Shown here: positions 56,260 through 64,000 of the stretch, in pieces
How the letters are laid out: the number at the start of each line of letters is the position of its first letter
Position numbering within the stretch: position 1 is the stretch's first letter
Assembly (NCBI RefSeq): GCF_003971255.1
Contig: NZ_CP034660.1
Coordinates: forward strand, 558,001 to 622,000
Reading direction: 5' to 3'
Source of the DNA: Colwellia sp. Arc7-635
GTDB taxonomy: Bacteria > Pseudomonadota > Gammaproteobacteria > Enterobacterales > Alteromonadaceae
Length of the DNA stretch: 64,000 bases
Program-made: the position numbers and the translations under genes
The notes under the pieces: generated by a model
Database searches by the model: none
What the model saw: the letters and a program-made list of their open reading frames with translations, nothing else
What the model was told of the DNA's origin: nothing

Positions 56260-56325
56260 TAGCTTTTGCCTGGAGCAAAAAAGCTGTGCGATACTTGATA
56301 AGGGAGTGACCATTATCAAGTATCG
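56260..56325. other. Two adjacent inverted repeats in the 56032-56530 gap
   Basis: AGCTTTTGC and GCAAAAAAGCT form the first hairpin (about 56260-56284). CGATACTTGATAA (56289-56301) and its exact reverse complement TTATCAAGTATCG (56313-56325) form the second, with an 11-base loop. No gene flanks them closely; they may be a terminator, a structured RNA or remnants of a repeat element. Nothing else is recognised in the gap before 56411. Confidence 0.4.
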
Positions 56326-56410
56326 TGCCTTGATCTGAATTCCTAGCTTAGCGCTGAAACTGCGTCTTGAAGTCGAACGGGTATAAATTTAGAATTCTTA
56401 GTCATGAGAT

Positions 56411-56446
56411 AAAATAAACCCGTTGAGATTCAGCGGGTTTATTTTT
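56411..56446. terminator. Terminator of the Sel1-repeat gene
   Basis: AAATAAACCCG..TTGA pairs with TCAGCGGGTTTATTT (about 15 bp with one G-T pair, 3-base loop), A- and T-runs on both sides. It is 85 bases from the end of the minus-strand gene and looks bidirectional. Confidence 0.85.
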
Positions 56447-56530
56447 TATTACTTGGCTTTCTTTTTAGCGTAATGTGCGTAAATGCACATTTGCCAATGG
56501 ATGTTGATAGCGCTGTATTTCAAAACTGTG

Positions 56531-57253
56531 TTATAAATATTTCTTTAATTTTAAGTCACGCTGCTTCACTATTTTTTCATGAATAACATCCGCTTTTTCT
56601 CGAGCAATTGTGATTTCTTCTATCGATAATTTGTGCTCGTCCATATCCCTGCTTTTTGCCGCTGCTTGATAGCCATTTCTAGCTGAAATAGTATTCCAAA
56701 CGTATGACATTTCAGTGCTTTGAGGAACACCTTCACCTTCAAAATACATTAAGGCAAGGTTAAATTGGGCTAGCGCGTAGTTCTGATCTGCGGCTTTTTG
56801 ATACCAGCGTGATGCGAGTAGATAATTACGTGGCACGCCATCGCCATTATAAAGCATAACGCCTAAATTATATTGTGCGCGGGCTAGGTCTTTATTGGCA
56901 GCCTTCTCCATGAGTGCGTAGGTAGTTTTTAGATCTTTTTTAGCCGCTTCACCTTCACTATAAAGTAACGAAAGATCAAATAAGGCTTCTGAATAGTTTT
57001 GTGCTGCGGCTAAGTTAAATAGCTCTAAAGCTTTTTTCGCATTTTTAGCTACGCCGTAACCATTTAAATAAACTAAGCCCATTTGATATTGTGCTGGCGC
57101 GTATTGCTCAGCAACTAAAGGTTCAAATTCGGCAATAGCGGCTCTAAATTCACCACGATTGAGTTCATATATACCTAAATCTAGATCGGCACTGTATGCT
57201 GGGCTTTGAGCGAATAGGGCAATACTAAGCGCGAGTAAGGTTAATTTTTTCAT
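56531..57253 (-). CDS. Secreted Sel1-repeat (TPR-like) protein
   Basis: 240 residues. A signal peptide (cleaved after SPAYSA) is followed by four to five Sel1-like repeats of 36 residues, e.g. APAQYQMGLVYLNGYGVAKN and ARAQYNLGVMLYNGDGVPRN. A basic C-terminal helix ends KLKKYL. These scaffolds mediate protein interactions; partners are unknown. Two ATGs are possible: GGAG is adjacent to the first and 7 bases from the second (57253), so the second is chosen. Monocistronic. Confidence 0.92.
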   Translation of the reverse strand: MKKLTLLALSIALFAQSPAYSADLDLGIYELNRGEFRAAIAEFEPLVAEQYAPAQYQMGLVYLNGYGVAKNAKKALELFNLAAAQNYSEALFDLSLLYSEGEAAKKDLKTTYALMEKAANKDLARAQYNLGVMLYNGDGVPRNYLLASRWYQKAADQNYALAQFNLALMYFEGEGVPQSTEMSYVWNTISARNGYQAAAKSRDMDEHKLSIEEITIAREKADVIHEKIVKQRDLKLKKYL

Positions 57254-57341
57254 TATCATCTCCTATAGTCTGAGGTTGTCACCATGAGAAATTGCGACCA
57301 CCTAATATGCTGCGATAATTTAAGTGTAGCAATAAAACCTA

Positions 57342-59240
57342 TCATGCTTGTGACATTATCTCTTCAATTTGTTCTTCAAGGTCAAGCCACTGCATTTCAT
57401 TTTCTTCTAGCGTTTGCTTAAGCTTAGCTTGATGTTTTAGCAGCTCAGTGAGTTTGCTTTTATGCTCTGCTTGATAAATATCACTATCAGCCAATTGCGC
57501 TTCAACGCTGGTTAACTCATCTTGTGCTTTTTGTACTATTTTCTCAAATTTATCTGCTTGCTTACGTAGTGGCGAAGCCTTTTTACGTAGTTCAGCTTGC
57601 TCTTTACGTTGTTGCTTTTTATCTATTTGTGGTTCGCTGACAATCTTGTTTGCTTTGACTGATTGTTTCTTATCATCATTTAACCATTGTTGATAATCAT
57701 CAATGTCACCATCGAAATCAGTGACATGGCCATTGGCCACCAAATAAAATTCATCAACACAAGACTCTAATAAAAATCTATCATGGGCAATAAGAATGAT
57801 CGCACCTTCAAAGTCTTGTAACGCTAACACTAAGGCTTGACGCATCTCTAAGTCGAGATGGTTAGTCGGCTCATCGAGTAGAAGAAGTTGTGGTTTTTCT
57901 AAAACAATCAGTGCTAATACTAAACGCGCTTTCTCGCCACCAGACATAGTACCAACTTTGCCTAATGCTTGATCGCCACTAAAACCAAATCGCCCTAAAA
58001 ACGATCGTGCTTGTAGTTCGGTGGTATCAGGTTTTGCACGAGTAATATGTTCAATAGCACTACTCGGCATATGTAACTGCTCAAGTTGGTGCTGTGAAAA
58101 GTAACCCACTTTGAGATCTTGTGCGCAGTAGCGCTCGCCTTTTAGCAAGCTTAAATCACCGGCTAATGATTTTATTAGCGTTGATTTGCCGGCACCATTA
58201 CGGCCCAGCAAACCGATGCGGCTACCAGGAACTAAGGTCATGCCAACGTCTTTTAAAATAATGGCTTCATCACTATAGCCACATCGACTTTCCGTCAATG
58301 CTAATAAGGGATAAGGTAGCGTTTCAGGCTGTTCAAAGCTGAAGGTGAATTGGCTATCAACATGCGCAGGTGCTAAATCAGGTAATTTTTGCAAACGTTT
58401 TAAACGACTTTGCGCCTGCTTTGCTTTACTGGCTTTCGCGCGAAAACGATCAACGAAGGAAGTTAAATGGGCAACTTCTTTTTGTTGCTTTTGGTATTGC
58501 GCATCTTGCTGAGCTAAATGCTCTGCACGTTGGCGTTCAAAGGCACTGTAGTTACCCGAGTATAATTTCGCAGTTTGGTGCTCAATATGTAAAATTTGAC
58601 CGATAACATCATCAAGAAAATCTCGGTCATGAGAGATCAACACTAACGTGCCGGTAAATCTTTTTAACCAGCGTTGTAGCCAAATGACGGCATCTAAATC
58701 TAAATGGTTAGTCGGCTCATCCAATAGTAATAAGTCAGCACGACTGATCAAGGCTTGCGCTAAGTTTAAGCGCATGCGCCAACCACCTGAGAACGATTTT
58801 ACAGGGTTTGCTAGTTGCTCTTGCATAAAGCCTAAACCGTGTAATAACTCAGCGGAACGTGCCGGTAAACTGTAGCCGTTGACCGAATCTATTTGGTTAA
58901 TAATAGTCGCTTCAAGTGTACCGTTATCATCTTCGCGTGCTTGGTCTAATTTTGCCTCTAGCTGGCGAAACTCTATATCACCGTCCATGACATAATCTAA
59001 GGCTGATTGCTCCAGTGCCGGTGTTTCTTGCTTAACGGTGGCAATTTTCCAGCTGCTTGGCATCGATAGATTACCCAAGTCAGGTGGCAGCGTGCCAAGC
59101 AAGCTTGCGAACAAAGACGATTTTCCACAGCCGTTCGCCCCAACAAGTCCAACCTTATGATTTGGGTGTATGGTAAAACTTGATGATTTTATGAGGTATT
59201 TTGCCCCTCGGGCTAAACTTAAGTCTGTAGCTGTGATCAT
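57342..59240 (-). CDS. yheS: ABC-F family ATPase YheS
   Basis: 632 residues, two ABC cassettes without membrane domains. Walker A motifs are GANGCGKSS (about 37) and GRNGAGKST (about 346); signatures SFSGGWRMRLNLAQAL and TMSGGEKARLVLALI; Walker B followed by DEPTNHLDLD in both. The inter-domain linker and a charged C-terminal coiled coil (KKQQRKEQAELRKKASPLR) are as in YheS. ABC-F proteins act on the ribosomal E site during stalled translation. In E. coli yheS neighbours yheT-yheU, matched loosely here. Confidence 0.95.
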   Translation of the reverse strand: MITATDLSLARGAKYLIKSSSFTIHPNHKVGLVGANGCGKSSLFASLLGTLPPDLGNLSMPSSWKIATVKQETPALEQSALDYVMDGDIEFRQLEAKLDQAREDDNGTLEATIINQIDSVNGYSLPARSAELLHGLGFMQEQLANPVKSFSGGWRMRLNLAQALISRADLLLLDEPTNHLDLDAVIWLQRWLKRFTGTLVLISHDRDFLDDVIGQILHIEHQTAKLYSGNYSAFERQRAEHLAQQDAQYQKQQKEVAHLTSFVDRFRAKASKAKQAQSRLKRLQKLPDLAPAHVDSQFTFSFEQPETLPYPLLALTESRCGYSDEAIILKDVGMTLVPGSRIGLLGRNGAGKSTLIKSLAGDLSLLKGERYCAQDLKVGYFSQHQLEQLHMPSSAIEHITRAKPDTTELQARSFLGRFGFSGDQALGKVGTMSGGEKARLVLALIVLEKPQLLLLDEPTNHLDLEMRQALVLALQDFEGAIILIAHDRFLLESCVDEFYLVANGHVTDFDGDIDDYQQWLNDDKKQSVKANKIVSEPQIDKKQQRKEQAELRKKASPLRKQADKFEKIVQKAQDELTSVEAQLADSDIYQAEHKSKLTELLKHQAKLKQTLEENEMQWLDLEEQIEEIMSQA

Positions 59241-59369
59241 TTATCGTTACTCATTTTAATGCATAGCGCTATTGTCGCTTTTCCTTAGGGGGTTGTTCAA
59301 GGTAAAATAGAAACACTGAGCAGATATCTTGCTAAAACGAATTAAAAATTACCTAAAATTGAGTAAAAC

Positions 59370-59564
59370 GTGAAAAAACGATTTATAGCTGGGGCAATTT
59401 GCCCGAAATGTAAGGCAGTGGACACCATGGGACTAACCAAAGAGAACGGCGTAGAGACCGTAATCTGTGTCAGTTGTGGTCACTTAATGTCGCAACCTGA
59501 AGAGCATGTGGTACAAGAAGTTAGACCTAATGAGCAAGTCATTGGCATTTTCAAGCAAGAGTAA
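59370..59564 (+). CDS. yheV: YheV family zinc-ribbon protein
   Basis: 64 residues with two CxxC pairs: CPKC (about 11-14) and CVSC (about 33-36), a small zinc ribbon, and the family end VRPNEQVIGIFKQE. The start is GTG with no strong ribosome-binding site. Function unknown. It is divergent from yheS; E. coli yheV lies near kefB and yheS. The following 264 bases show only a weak AAAGGC/GCCTTT hairpin. Confidence 0.93.
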   Translation: MKKRFIAGAICPKCKAVDTMGLTKENGVETVICVSCGHLMSQPEEHVVQEVRPNEQVIGIFKQE

Positions 59565-59828
59565 ACTCGTTAAACGCTAATAACTGAGTAATAGTATTTT
59601 TGAGTTTTTTGTTTCGCTAGTCTAAAAGTCGTGAAGGCTGAATTTAGTCAGAGTGTAAGCGGAACTACGTGTAATCGCATCGTACTAAACTCGTATTATA
59701 AGTCGTATTGAAGTCATATTATCAGTAGTGTCAGGTATCAACATTAATATCTTGATATCAAAAACTATCGTATCGAATGCTTGCTAAAGGCGATTAAACG
59801 GCCTTTAACTAGCACCTGACATGATAAG

Positions 59829-60395
59829 TTATTCGGAAAATAACGATACTTTTGAATTTTTCTCTGATAATTCAAAAGTATGTTTATCGCTTTTTCCTTT
59901 ACGTGTAGCTGTGATGGCCAATGTATCTTCATGCTCACCCTTGCCAAAAAGACTGACTTGATACTCAAGTGCACTGTCTGCTGTAGCTAAAGTAAAACGC
60001 CCCATAACGACTAACTGTGACGAAGGTGTTTGAGGTGAATGATGAGAAGTTACAGGTGATAGCATTATACCTTGTAATGCCAGTGGACCATTTTCATCTT
60101 TTAAAGTGATTTTGCTATGCACTGTCTTGATAATTTCCAAGCGATGTAAAGTAAATTCCGCCGCAGAAAGTTTGCCGTCATTATCATCATCAATCGCTGA
60201 AAAAGCAGAAACAGGTAACGAAATCACCATATACACCCCATCTTCAGCAACGTTTAATGTGCCTTTTTGTGCGACCATTACGTGAGCATATAAAGCCTGA
60301 GAAAATAACGTACTGATTAACATCACTGATGTGGCAAAGGTTGTTAGAGATAATTTCATCTTTAGTTTATTTCTCAATCTAATATTCAATTTCAT
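59829..60395 (-). CDS. Secreted EF-hand-like protein
   Basis: 188 residues. A basic N-terminus precedes a hydrophobic signal segment (ATSVMLISTLFSQALYA), then VMVAQKGTLNVAEDGVYMVISL and an EF-hand loop DDDNDGKLSAAEF (about residues 81-93). The rest is beta-rich, ending in a charged tail. The ATG at 60395 has GGAA about 9 bases upstream; ATG at 60359 would give a cleaner signal peptide. It follows the YHYH gene with a 138-base gap and may be the last gene of the calcium-linked cluster. Confidence 0.8.
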   Translation of the reverse strand: MKLNIRLRNKLKMKLSLTTFATSVMLISTLFSQALYAHVMVAQKGTLNVAEDGVYMVISLPVSAFSAIDDDNDGKLSAAEFTLHRLEIIKTVHSKITLKDENGPLALQGIMLSPVTSHHSPQTPSSQLVVMGRFTLATADSALEYQVSLFGKGEHEDTLAITATRKGKSDKHTFELSEKNSKVSLFSE

Positions 60396-60533
60396 CAAGT
60401 TATTTCCGGTAAATTATAGCAATGAGTATTAAGTTCGGACTGACTTGATGTAAAAGTCAGCCCGCTTGCTGCTGTAAAATATTACGCTGATGAGAGTACT
60501 TAAAAGCAATGACTCTCTTGCTAAGCTAGCGAA

Positions 60534-61808
60534 TTATGGTGGTGGCATGCCGCCAGTAACTTCTACTTCACCTTTTACACAGCGTTGAAAGTAAGGATAA
60601 CTTTCTGTCGCAAAGTAGTGATAAATACCATTAGGGAATTCAGGTGTAACACCAACTCGACCATTACATTCATCTAAATCACCAGAGCCAGCAACATATT
60701 GCCAATCTTGTGCGAAGGTACCCAACGGATATATATCTTTCGAAGGGCGAGAGCTACTAACGTCACTGATCAGTTGATAACTACCGGTGATCAGCTTAAT
60801 TGATGATGTCGCATCGCTGGCAATGCTATAGCCATAACGTGCGTAGATAGGAAAACCATCAGCAGCCCAGCCAATAATGGTCATGGTGGTATCGCCGCCA
60901 CCTTGTTTAGTGATAAAACCTTCAGGCATGCCATGGTAATGATATGCACCACCTGGCTGAACATGGGCATTGTTGTCGTCGGTACCAAAATTAAAGCTCG
61001 TTTGACCTAAGGCTTCGATACTCCAATTACCGCTGTTATCAATCAGGCTACAGTCATTGCCTGAATCATCACAACTTCCTGCCGTACCTGCATCAATTTT
61101 TACCCCATTAAGTACGTAACCTGTTACACCACGAGGACCACCCAGGGTTGTTGCTATTGTTGACTCAACAGGAGATAACGTTAGGCTATCAGAAACTGTT
61201 TGTGACTCAATCGCATTAGGATTATTACTATTTGGAAACTCGCCAACCTCATGATCTGGAACACCATTAGCACTTAGTAAGCGTTCGCTATCAGTACAGC
61301 TCCACTGTGCCATGCTGTCTTCAAGCACATAAATTGAATCGTTATATTCGTTATAATTGTAATCGCATAAAATATTTGCCGTACTGCCATCAGAAACTTC
61401 TGAAACGATAATTTCAACACTATCGACTTCACTGTTTTCTTGGTCGTCATTAACCGTTAAATGCACAACATAACTACCAACAACATCGGCGATAAAGGTT
61501 GGGGCAACATCACTTTCACTTGATAATATAGCTACACTATCGGTGGGAATGGTAGATAAGCTCCAAGAATATCCTAGGGTATCGCCATCTGCATCACTAC
61601 TTAGTGCACCAGAGAGTGTCACTGTACTATTAATAAATACGTTTTGATCATCGCCAGCATTCGCTATTGGCGCTGTATTTGTGGCTATCGTTTCGCCACT
61701 ATCGTTGTTACTATCACTGCTACCACCACAAGCGGCTAATGTAGAAAGTAATAACAAGCTTATTAGCGTTGGTTTGGTATGACGATAAGCGCTGAATTTT
61801 TGTAGCAT
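60534..61808 (-). CDS. YHYH-domain lipoprotein with N-terminal PKD-like domain
   Basis: 424 residues. A lipobox (LLLSTLAAC) and Ser/Asp linker lead to a PKD/Ig-like domain (about 45-130; VTLSGALSSDADGDTLGYSW), then the YHYH domain (about 150-410) with YHYHGMPEGFI near residue 290, YARYGYS and a second IYHYFATESYPYF. YHYH proteins are secreted proteins of unknown function with a conserved His/Tyr metal-like centre. AAGGA precedes the ATG by 8 bases. Its promoter carries three 11-bp direct repeats. Confidence 0.93.
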   Translation of the reverse strand: MLQKFSAYRHTKPTLISLLLLSTLAACGGSSDSNNDSGETIATNTAPIANAGDDQNVFINSTVTLSGALSSDADGDTLGYSWSLSTIPTDSVAILSSESDVAPTFIADVVGSYVVHLTVNDDQENSEVDSVEIIVSEVSDGSTANILCDYNYNEYNDSIYVLEDSMAQWSCTDSERLLSANGVPDHEVGEFPNSNNPNAIESQTVSDSLTLSPVESTIATTLGGPRGVTGYVLNGVKIDAGTAGSCDDSGNDCSLIDNSGNWSIEALGQTSFNFGTDDNNAHVQPGGAYHYHGMPEGFITKQGGGDTTMTIIGWAADGFPIYARYGYSIASDATSSIKLITGSYQLISDVSSSRPSKDIYPLGTFAQDWQYVAGSGDLDECNGRVGVTPEFPNGIYHYFATESYPYFQRCVKGEVEVTGGMPPP

Positions 61809-61844
61809 GGCTTTTTCCTTTAAGGTTTATCACTAGGACTAGAA

Positions 61845-61902
61845 ACTATAGTTAACTCAAGCTTAAAAGGTCAATGTGCAGGAAATGTGCAAGTAATGTG
61901 AA
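61845..61902 (-). promoter_or_regulatory. Response-regulator-type promoter of the YHYH gene
   Basis: On the plus strand AATGTGCA, AATGTGCA and AATGTGAA start at 61873, 61884 and 61895, exactly 11 bp apart. Towards the gene follow TTAAGCTTG (minus strand, 61858-61866) and a -10 TATAGT (61845-61850). Three 11-bp-spaced half-sites upstream of the -35 region suit an OmpR-family activator. The rest of the 329-base gap has no gene. Confidence 0.75.
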
Positions 61903-62137
61903 AGTGTTTAAAAAGATTTTAAGGGCAGTTTTTTAGCGAAAATTTAGGAAGAAGCTAATACCTAGCTTATAAGCGTGCGTTATTCTTAATGGCAAAAGCT
62001 GAATACCAAGCTTGATGATAAAAACAACGCAACTTTTTATAAATCGCTTTTTATAAAATAGCGATACAGGTAGCGAACACACTAAGCTACCTGCATCACA
62101 CCGTCGTTTTTATATAATGAATAGCTGACAGCAACAG

Positions 62138-62608
62138 TTAAGCACTGGTGTTAATAATAGATTCGCTAGGCTCCATATTAAACTTATCAAAAACTTGGGC
62201 CAATATGGCTTGTTTATCTTCATCGCTGAGCGTTTCACTCTCACTAGCGGCCAACGTTTCTTCTAAAAGCTCAGCCAAGTAATCCACCATCGAGCTTATT
62301 TCGTCAGTGCTTTGTTTTGGCGGAGGAGGAGGTGGCGGTCTACCGCTGTCCGACGCCGCTGCGATATCACCAATGCTTTTTGCATCAAAACCAGCACTAG
62401 ACATTGCTTTCTCAAGCGCTGCTCCAGGTTGAATATTTGCTTCTGAAAACATCTCTATAATACCAAGCGCATCTTCTTCGCTTAGCTCATCAGCATTAAA
62501 TTCCGCTAAGGTATCTGTGATAAAAGTCTGCTGCTCTGCCGTTAAACTTTGCTCCGATCTTGGCGGCGGTGGAGGCATAGACATGCCAGAGTTAACATTA
62601 TTAATCAT
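62138..62608 (-). CDS. Polyproline protein with helical EF-hand-like repeats
   Basis: 156 residues, no signal peptide. Two polyproline tracts (MPPPPPRSE near 11-18, GRPPPPPPPKQ near 90-98) separate helical acidic segments such as ELSEEDALGIIEMFSEANI and TLSDEDKQAILAQVFDKFN. It is not a canonical EF-hand, but helix-loop spacing is reminiscent. I recognise no family. It starts 11 bases after the EF-hand gene stop, with AAGGA before the ATG, so they are co-transcribed. Possibly an adaptor binding proline-recognition domains; speculative. Confidence 0.8.
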   Translation of the reverse strand: MINNVNSGMSMPPPPPRSEQSLTAEQQTFITDTLAEFNADELSEEDALGIIEMFSEANIQPGAALEKAMSSAGFDAKSIGDIAAASDSGRPPPPPPPKQSTDEISSMVDYLAELLEETLAASESETLSDEDKQAILAQVFDKFNMEPSESIINTSA

Positions 62609-62619
62609 TGCATTATTCC

Positions 62620-62907
62620 TTAGTCTTTTTTTTTAGCTAGCGGTTTGTGATCTTTGAATTCTGTTTCACTAATCACACCGTTATTATCACTGTCGATATG
62701 AGAAAAAATTGTTTTGTGATCACCATGTGGCAATTTTTGTTGTGAAAATTCGTCAAAGTCGATTTCATTATTAGCATTAGTATCCAAAGATGAAAAAGAA
62801 GGCGGGGGGCCGGGTCTATCGTTATTACGCTCTTTTGCTTGTGCTTGATTAAATATGACTAATAGCAGTGTGACCGCTATCACCATTGTTGATTGAGTCT
62901 TCATCAT
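62620..62907 (-). CDS. Small secreted EF-hand calcium-binding protein
   Basis: 95 residues. Signal peptide (VIAVTLLLVIFNQAQA) then a Pro-rich stretch (RPGPPPSF) and two EF-hands: DTNANNEIDFDEF (about 42-54) and DSDNNGVISETEF (about 72-84). Both keep the Ca2+-ligating positions 1, 3, 5 and 12. It resembles calmodulin-like periplasmic proteins. It is the first gene after the response regulator and is preceded by the 11-bp direct-repeat promoter. Confidence 0.92.
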   Translation of the reverse strand: MMKTQSTMVIAVTLLLVIFNQAQAKERNNDRPGPPPSFSSLDTNANNEIDFDEFSQQKLPHGDHKTIFSHIDSDNNGVISETEFKDHKPLAKKKD

Positions 62908-62930
62908 TTTTGGTTAATCCTTGTACTAAA

Positions 62931-62978
62931 ACTAAATTCACCACAAGCTTAACAAGGGAAATCGCAAACAATGTGCAA
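62931..62978 (-). promoter_or_regulatory. Response-regulator-type promoter of the EF-hand gene
   Basis: Minus strand: TTGCACATT (62970-62978) and a degenerate TTTGCGATT 11 bp further (62960-62968), then TTAAGCTTG (62944-62952) and -10 TTTAGT (62931-62936). Spacings to the direct repeat and to the -10 are identical to those of the YHYH promoter. This 217-base gap otherwise has no gene. Confidence 0.75.
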
Positions 62979-63124
62979 ATAAAAAGAAAGTTATTAGCCG
63001 CTACTTTCCAGCAGAGAGTTTTATATAGCTGCCCTTGCACGAAGGGCTGTTATATAAATGTACTGTTGCAGGAAGGGGGAATTCAGCAAAGGGGTTAAAG
63101 AAAAAGAGACTAAAGTAAAAAGGG

Positions 63125-63790
63125 CTAAAGCACCAAGCGGTAACCGGTGCCATAAACAGATTGTACCCAATCTTTGCCATTGCTAATGTCACTGAGCTTT
63201 TTACGTAATTTTTTTATGTGGCTATCAATAGTGCGATTGTTAACGATACGATGATCTGAATACATATTTTGCATAAGTTGTTCGCGGGTAAAAATACGTT
63301 CGGGTTTTTCCGCTAAAGGTTTTAGCAGTTGAAACTCAACAGCGGTTAGCGCGACTTCTTGATGATGAAAACTGACCGTAAGACGGTATTCATCCAATGT
63401 GATCATGTCACTAGGGTTTTCAGTTGTTTGTGTTCTTCTCAATACCGCTTTAACTCTGGCGACCACTTCACGAGGACTGAAAGGTTTGCAAATGTAGTCA
63501 TCAGCGCCTAGCTCTAAGCCTAACAAACGATCTATTTCTTCTACTTTTGCGGTAACCATTAAAATAGGTACGTTAGAGAATTGCCTAATTTCTTTGCAGA
63601 GATCGATACCATTTTTACCCGGTAGCATAATGTCGAGCAAAATAGCTTTAGGCTGATTGCTTTTAACCCAAGCAATAACGTCATCACCATGATGAATTAA
63701 ATGAGGGCTAAATTCCGCCATGGTAAAATAATCGGCTAGTAAAGTAGCCAGTTTCATTTCATCTTCTACTATCAATATCGAAGGTGACAT
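63125..63790 (-). CDS. OmpR-family response regulator, BaeR-like
   Basis: 221 residues. Receiver domain (about 1-120) with acidic pair ED near residue 9-10, phospho-acceptor Asp in LLDIMLPGKNG (about 52), Thr in MVTAK, Lys in CKPFSP; winged helix-turn-helix DNA-binding domain (about 130-220) ending VYGTGYRLVL. The stretch VEEIDRLLGLELGADDYICK and SPREVVARVKAVLRR closely parallel E. coli BaeR as recalled, so an envelope-stress role is likely. The kinase gene lies directly upstream. It probably controls the adjacent EF-hand and YHYH genes. Confidence 0.93.
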   Translation of the reverse strand: MSPSILIVEDEMKLATLLADYFTMAEFSPHLIHHGDDVIAWVKSNQPKAILLDIMLPGKNGIDLCKEIRQFSNVPILMVTAKVEEIDRLLGLELGADDYICKPFSPREVVARVKAVLRRTQTTENPSDMITLDEYRLTVSFHHQEVALTAVEFQLLKPLAEKPERIFTREQLMQNMYSDHRIVNNRTIDSHIKKLRKKLSDISNGKDWVQSVYGTGYRLVL

Positions 63791-63799
63791 TTAATTTCC

Positions 63800-64000
63800 T
63801 TAAGCTAAAGGTAAGGTAATGATTAGCGCTAAACCGCCTAAACTAGAGGCCGTGGCATTAATTTTACCTTGATGTGCGATAACTATATGCTGGCAAATAG
63901 ATAAACCCAAGCCAAAACCACCGGTTTCACGATTTCTAGAGTCTTCCACGCGATACAGATATTCAAATAAATGCGCTAAGTGTGCTTCATCAACGCCAAT
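63800..64000 (-). CDS. Sensor histidine kinase, C-terminal fragment (runs off the window)
   Basis: The last 66 residues of a histidine kinase: LFEYLYRVEDSRNRE, the G2 box GGFGLGLSICQHIV, AHQGKINA and the terminal GGLALIITLPLA. These belong to the HATPase catalytic domain of the BaeS/EnvZ type. Its stop is 9 bases before the regulator ATG, so the two are one operon, kinase first. The sensing domain and phospho-acceptor His are outside the window. Confidence 0.93.
   Translation of the reverse strand: MGVDEAHLAHLFEYLYRVEDSRNRETGGFGLGLSICQHIVIAHQGKINATASSLGGLALIITLPLA

Overview
The window is a contiguous stretch of chromosome from a marine gammaproteobacterium of the order Alteromonadales, most likely Colwelliaceae (Colwellia, Thalassotalea or a close relative). 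Reasons: low-to-moderate GC by eye, AT-rich intergenic regions, the gene families present (TIGR04219 barrel, DUF2333, GlyGly-CTERM subtilase, complete gspC-N, MaoP), and gene neighbourhoods shared with enteric and Shewanella-like genomes (dnaB-alr, hslR-hslO, yrfG-nudE-cysQ, yheS/yheT/yheU/yheV). This placement rests on family and synteny recall, not on a database search. There is no rRNA or tRNA gene, CRISPR array, prophage or intact insertion sequence.

Layout. 1-5.4 kb: rpmE, an ECF sigma/anti-sigma/DUF4097 operon, then dnaB-alr. 5.4-9.1 kb: a minus-strand trio of porin, small PstS-like binding protein and methyl-accepting chemotaxis protein. 9.1-11.2 kb: a DsbA/FrnE-like oxidoreductase, an unlisted 43-codon ORF and a TetR regulator, tied together by TACC-N4-GGTA operators lying inside strong promoters. 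11.5-20.5 kb: cheX, a DUF6702/M1 peptidase pair, a soluble zinc-binding (CZB) chemoreceptor, a divergent GlxA-AraC / cysteine hydrolase / SnoaL set, and maoP. 20.7-22.4 kb: a lone AT-rich KAP-like P-loop NTPase that looks acquired.

22.6-29.8 kb: GST, dusA, a tiny membrane-peptide gene with its own sigma-54-type promoter at the position where enterobacteria carry pspG, two 13-bp tandem arrays, a rhodanese, and a sigma-54-type phage-shock operon (novel secreted leader protein, pspA, pspC, membrane protein, TPR protein). 30.2-32.5 kb: copper chaperone PCu(A)C, DUF2333 and TIGR04219 barrel. 32.7-32.9 kb: a MITE-like element with perfect terminal inverted repeats. 33.5-37.3 kb: a 1283-residue subtilase with a GlyGly-CTERM tail. 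37.8-39.1 kb: hslR-hslO. 39.3-51.0 kb: a complete type II secretion operon gspC-D-E-F-G-H-I-J-K-L-M-N, the probable export route of that subtilase. 51.4-59.6 kb: yrfG, nudE, a frameshifted cysQ, yceI, yheU-yheT, a 44-residue DUF3149 protein, a Sel1-repeat protein, yheS and yheV.

59.8-64 kb: the part most likely to be undescribed. A BaeSR-like two-component system (the kinase is cut by the window edge) is followed on the same strand by a secreted EF-hand protein, a polyproline protein, a YHYH/PKD lipoprotein and a second secreted EF-hand-like protein. The EF-hand and YHYH genes are preceded by near-superimposable promoters carrying 11-bp-period direct repeats of TGCACATT, the architecture expected for an OmpR-family activator. 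I infer one envelope-response regulon here.
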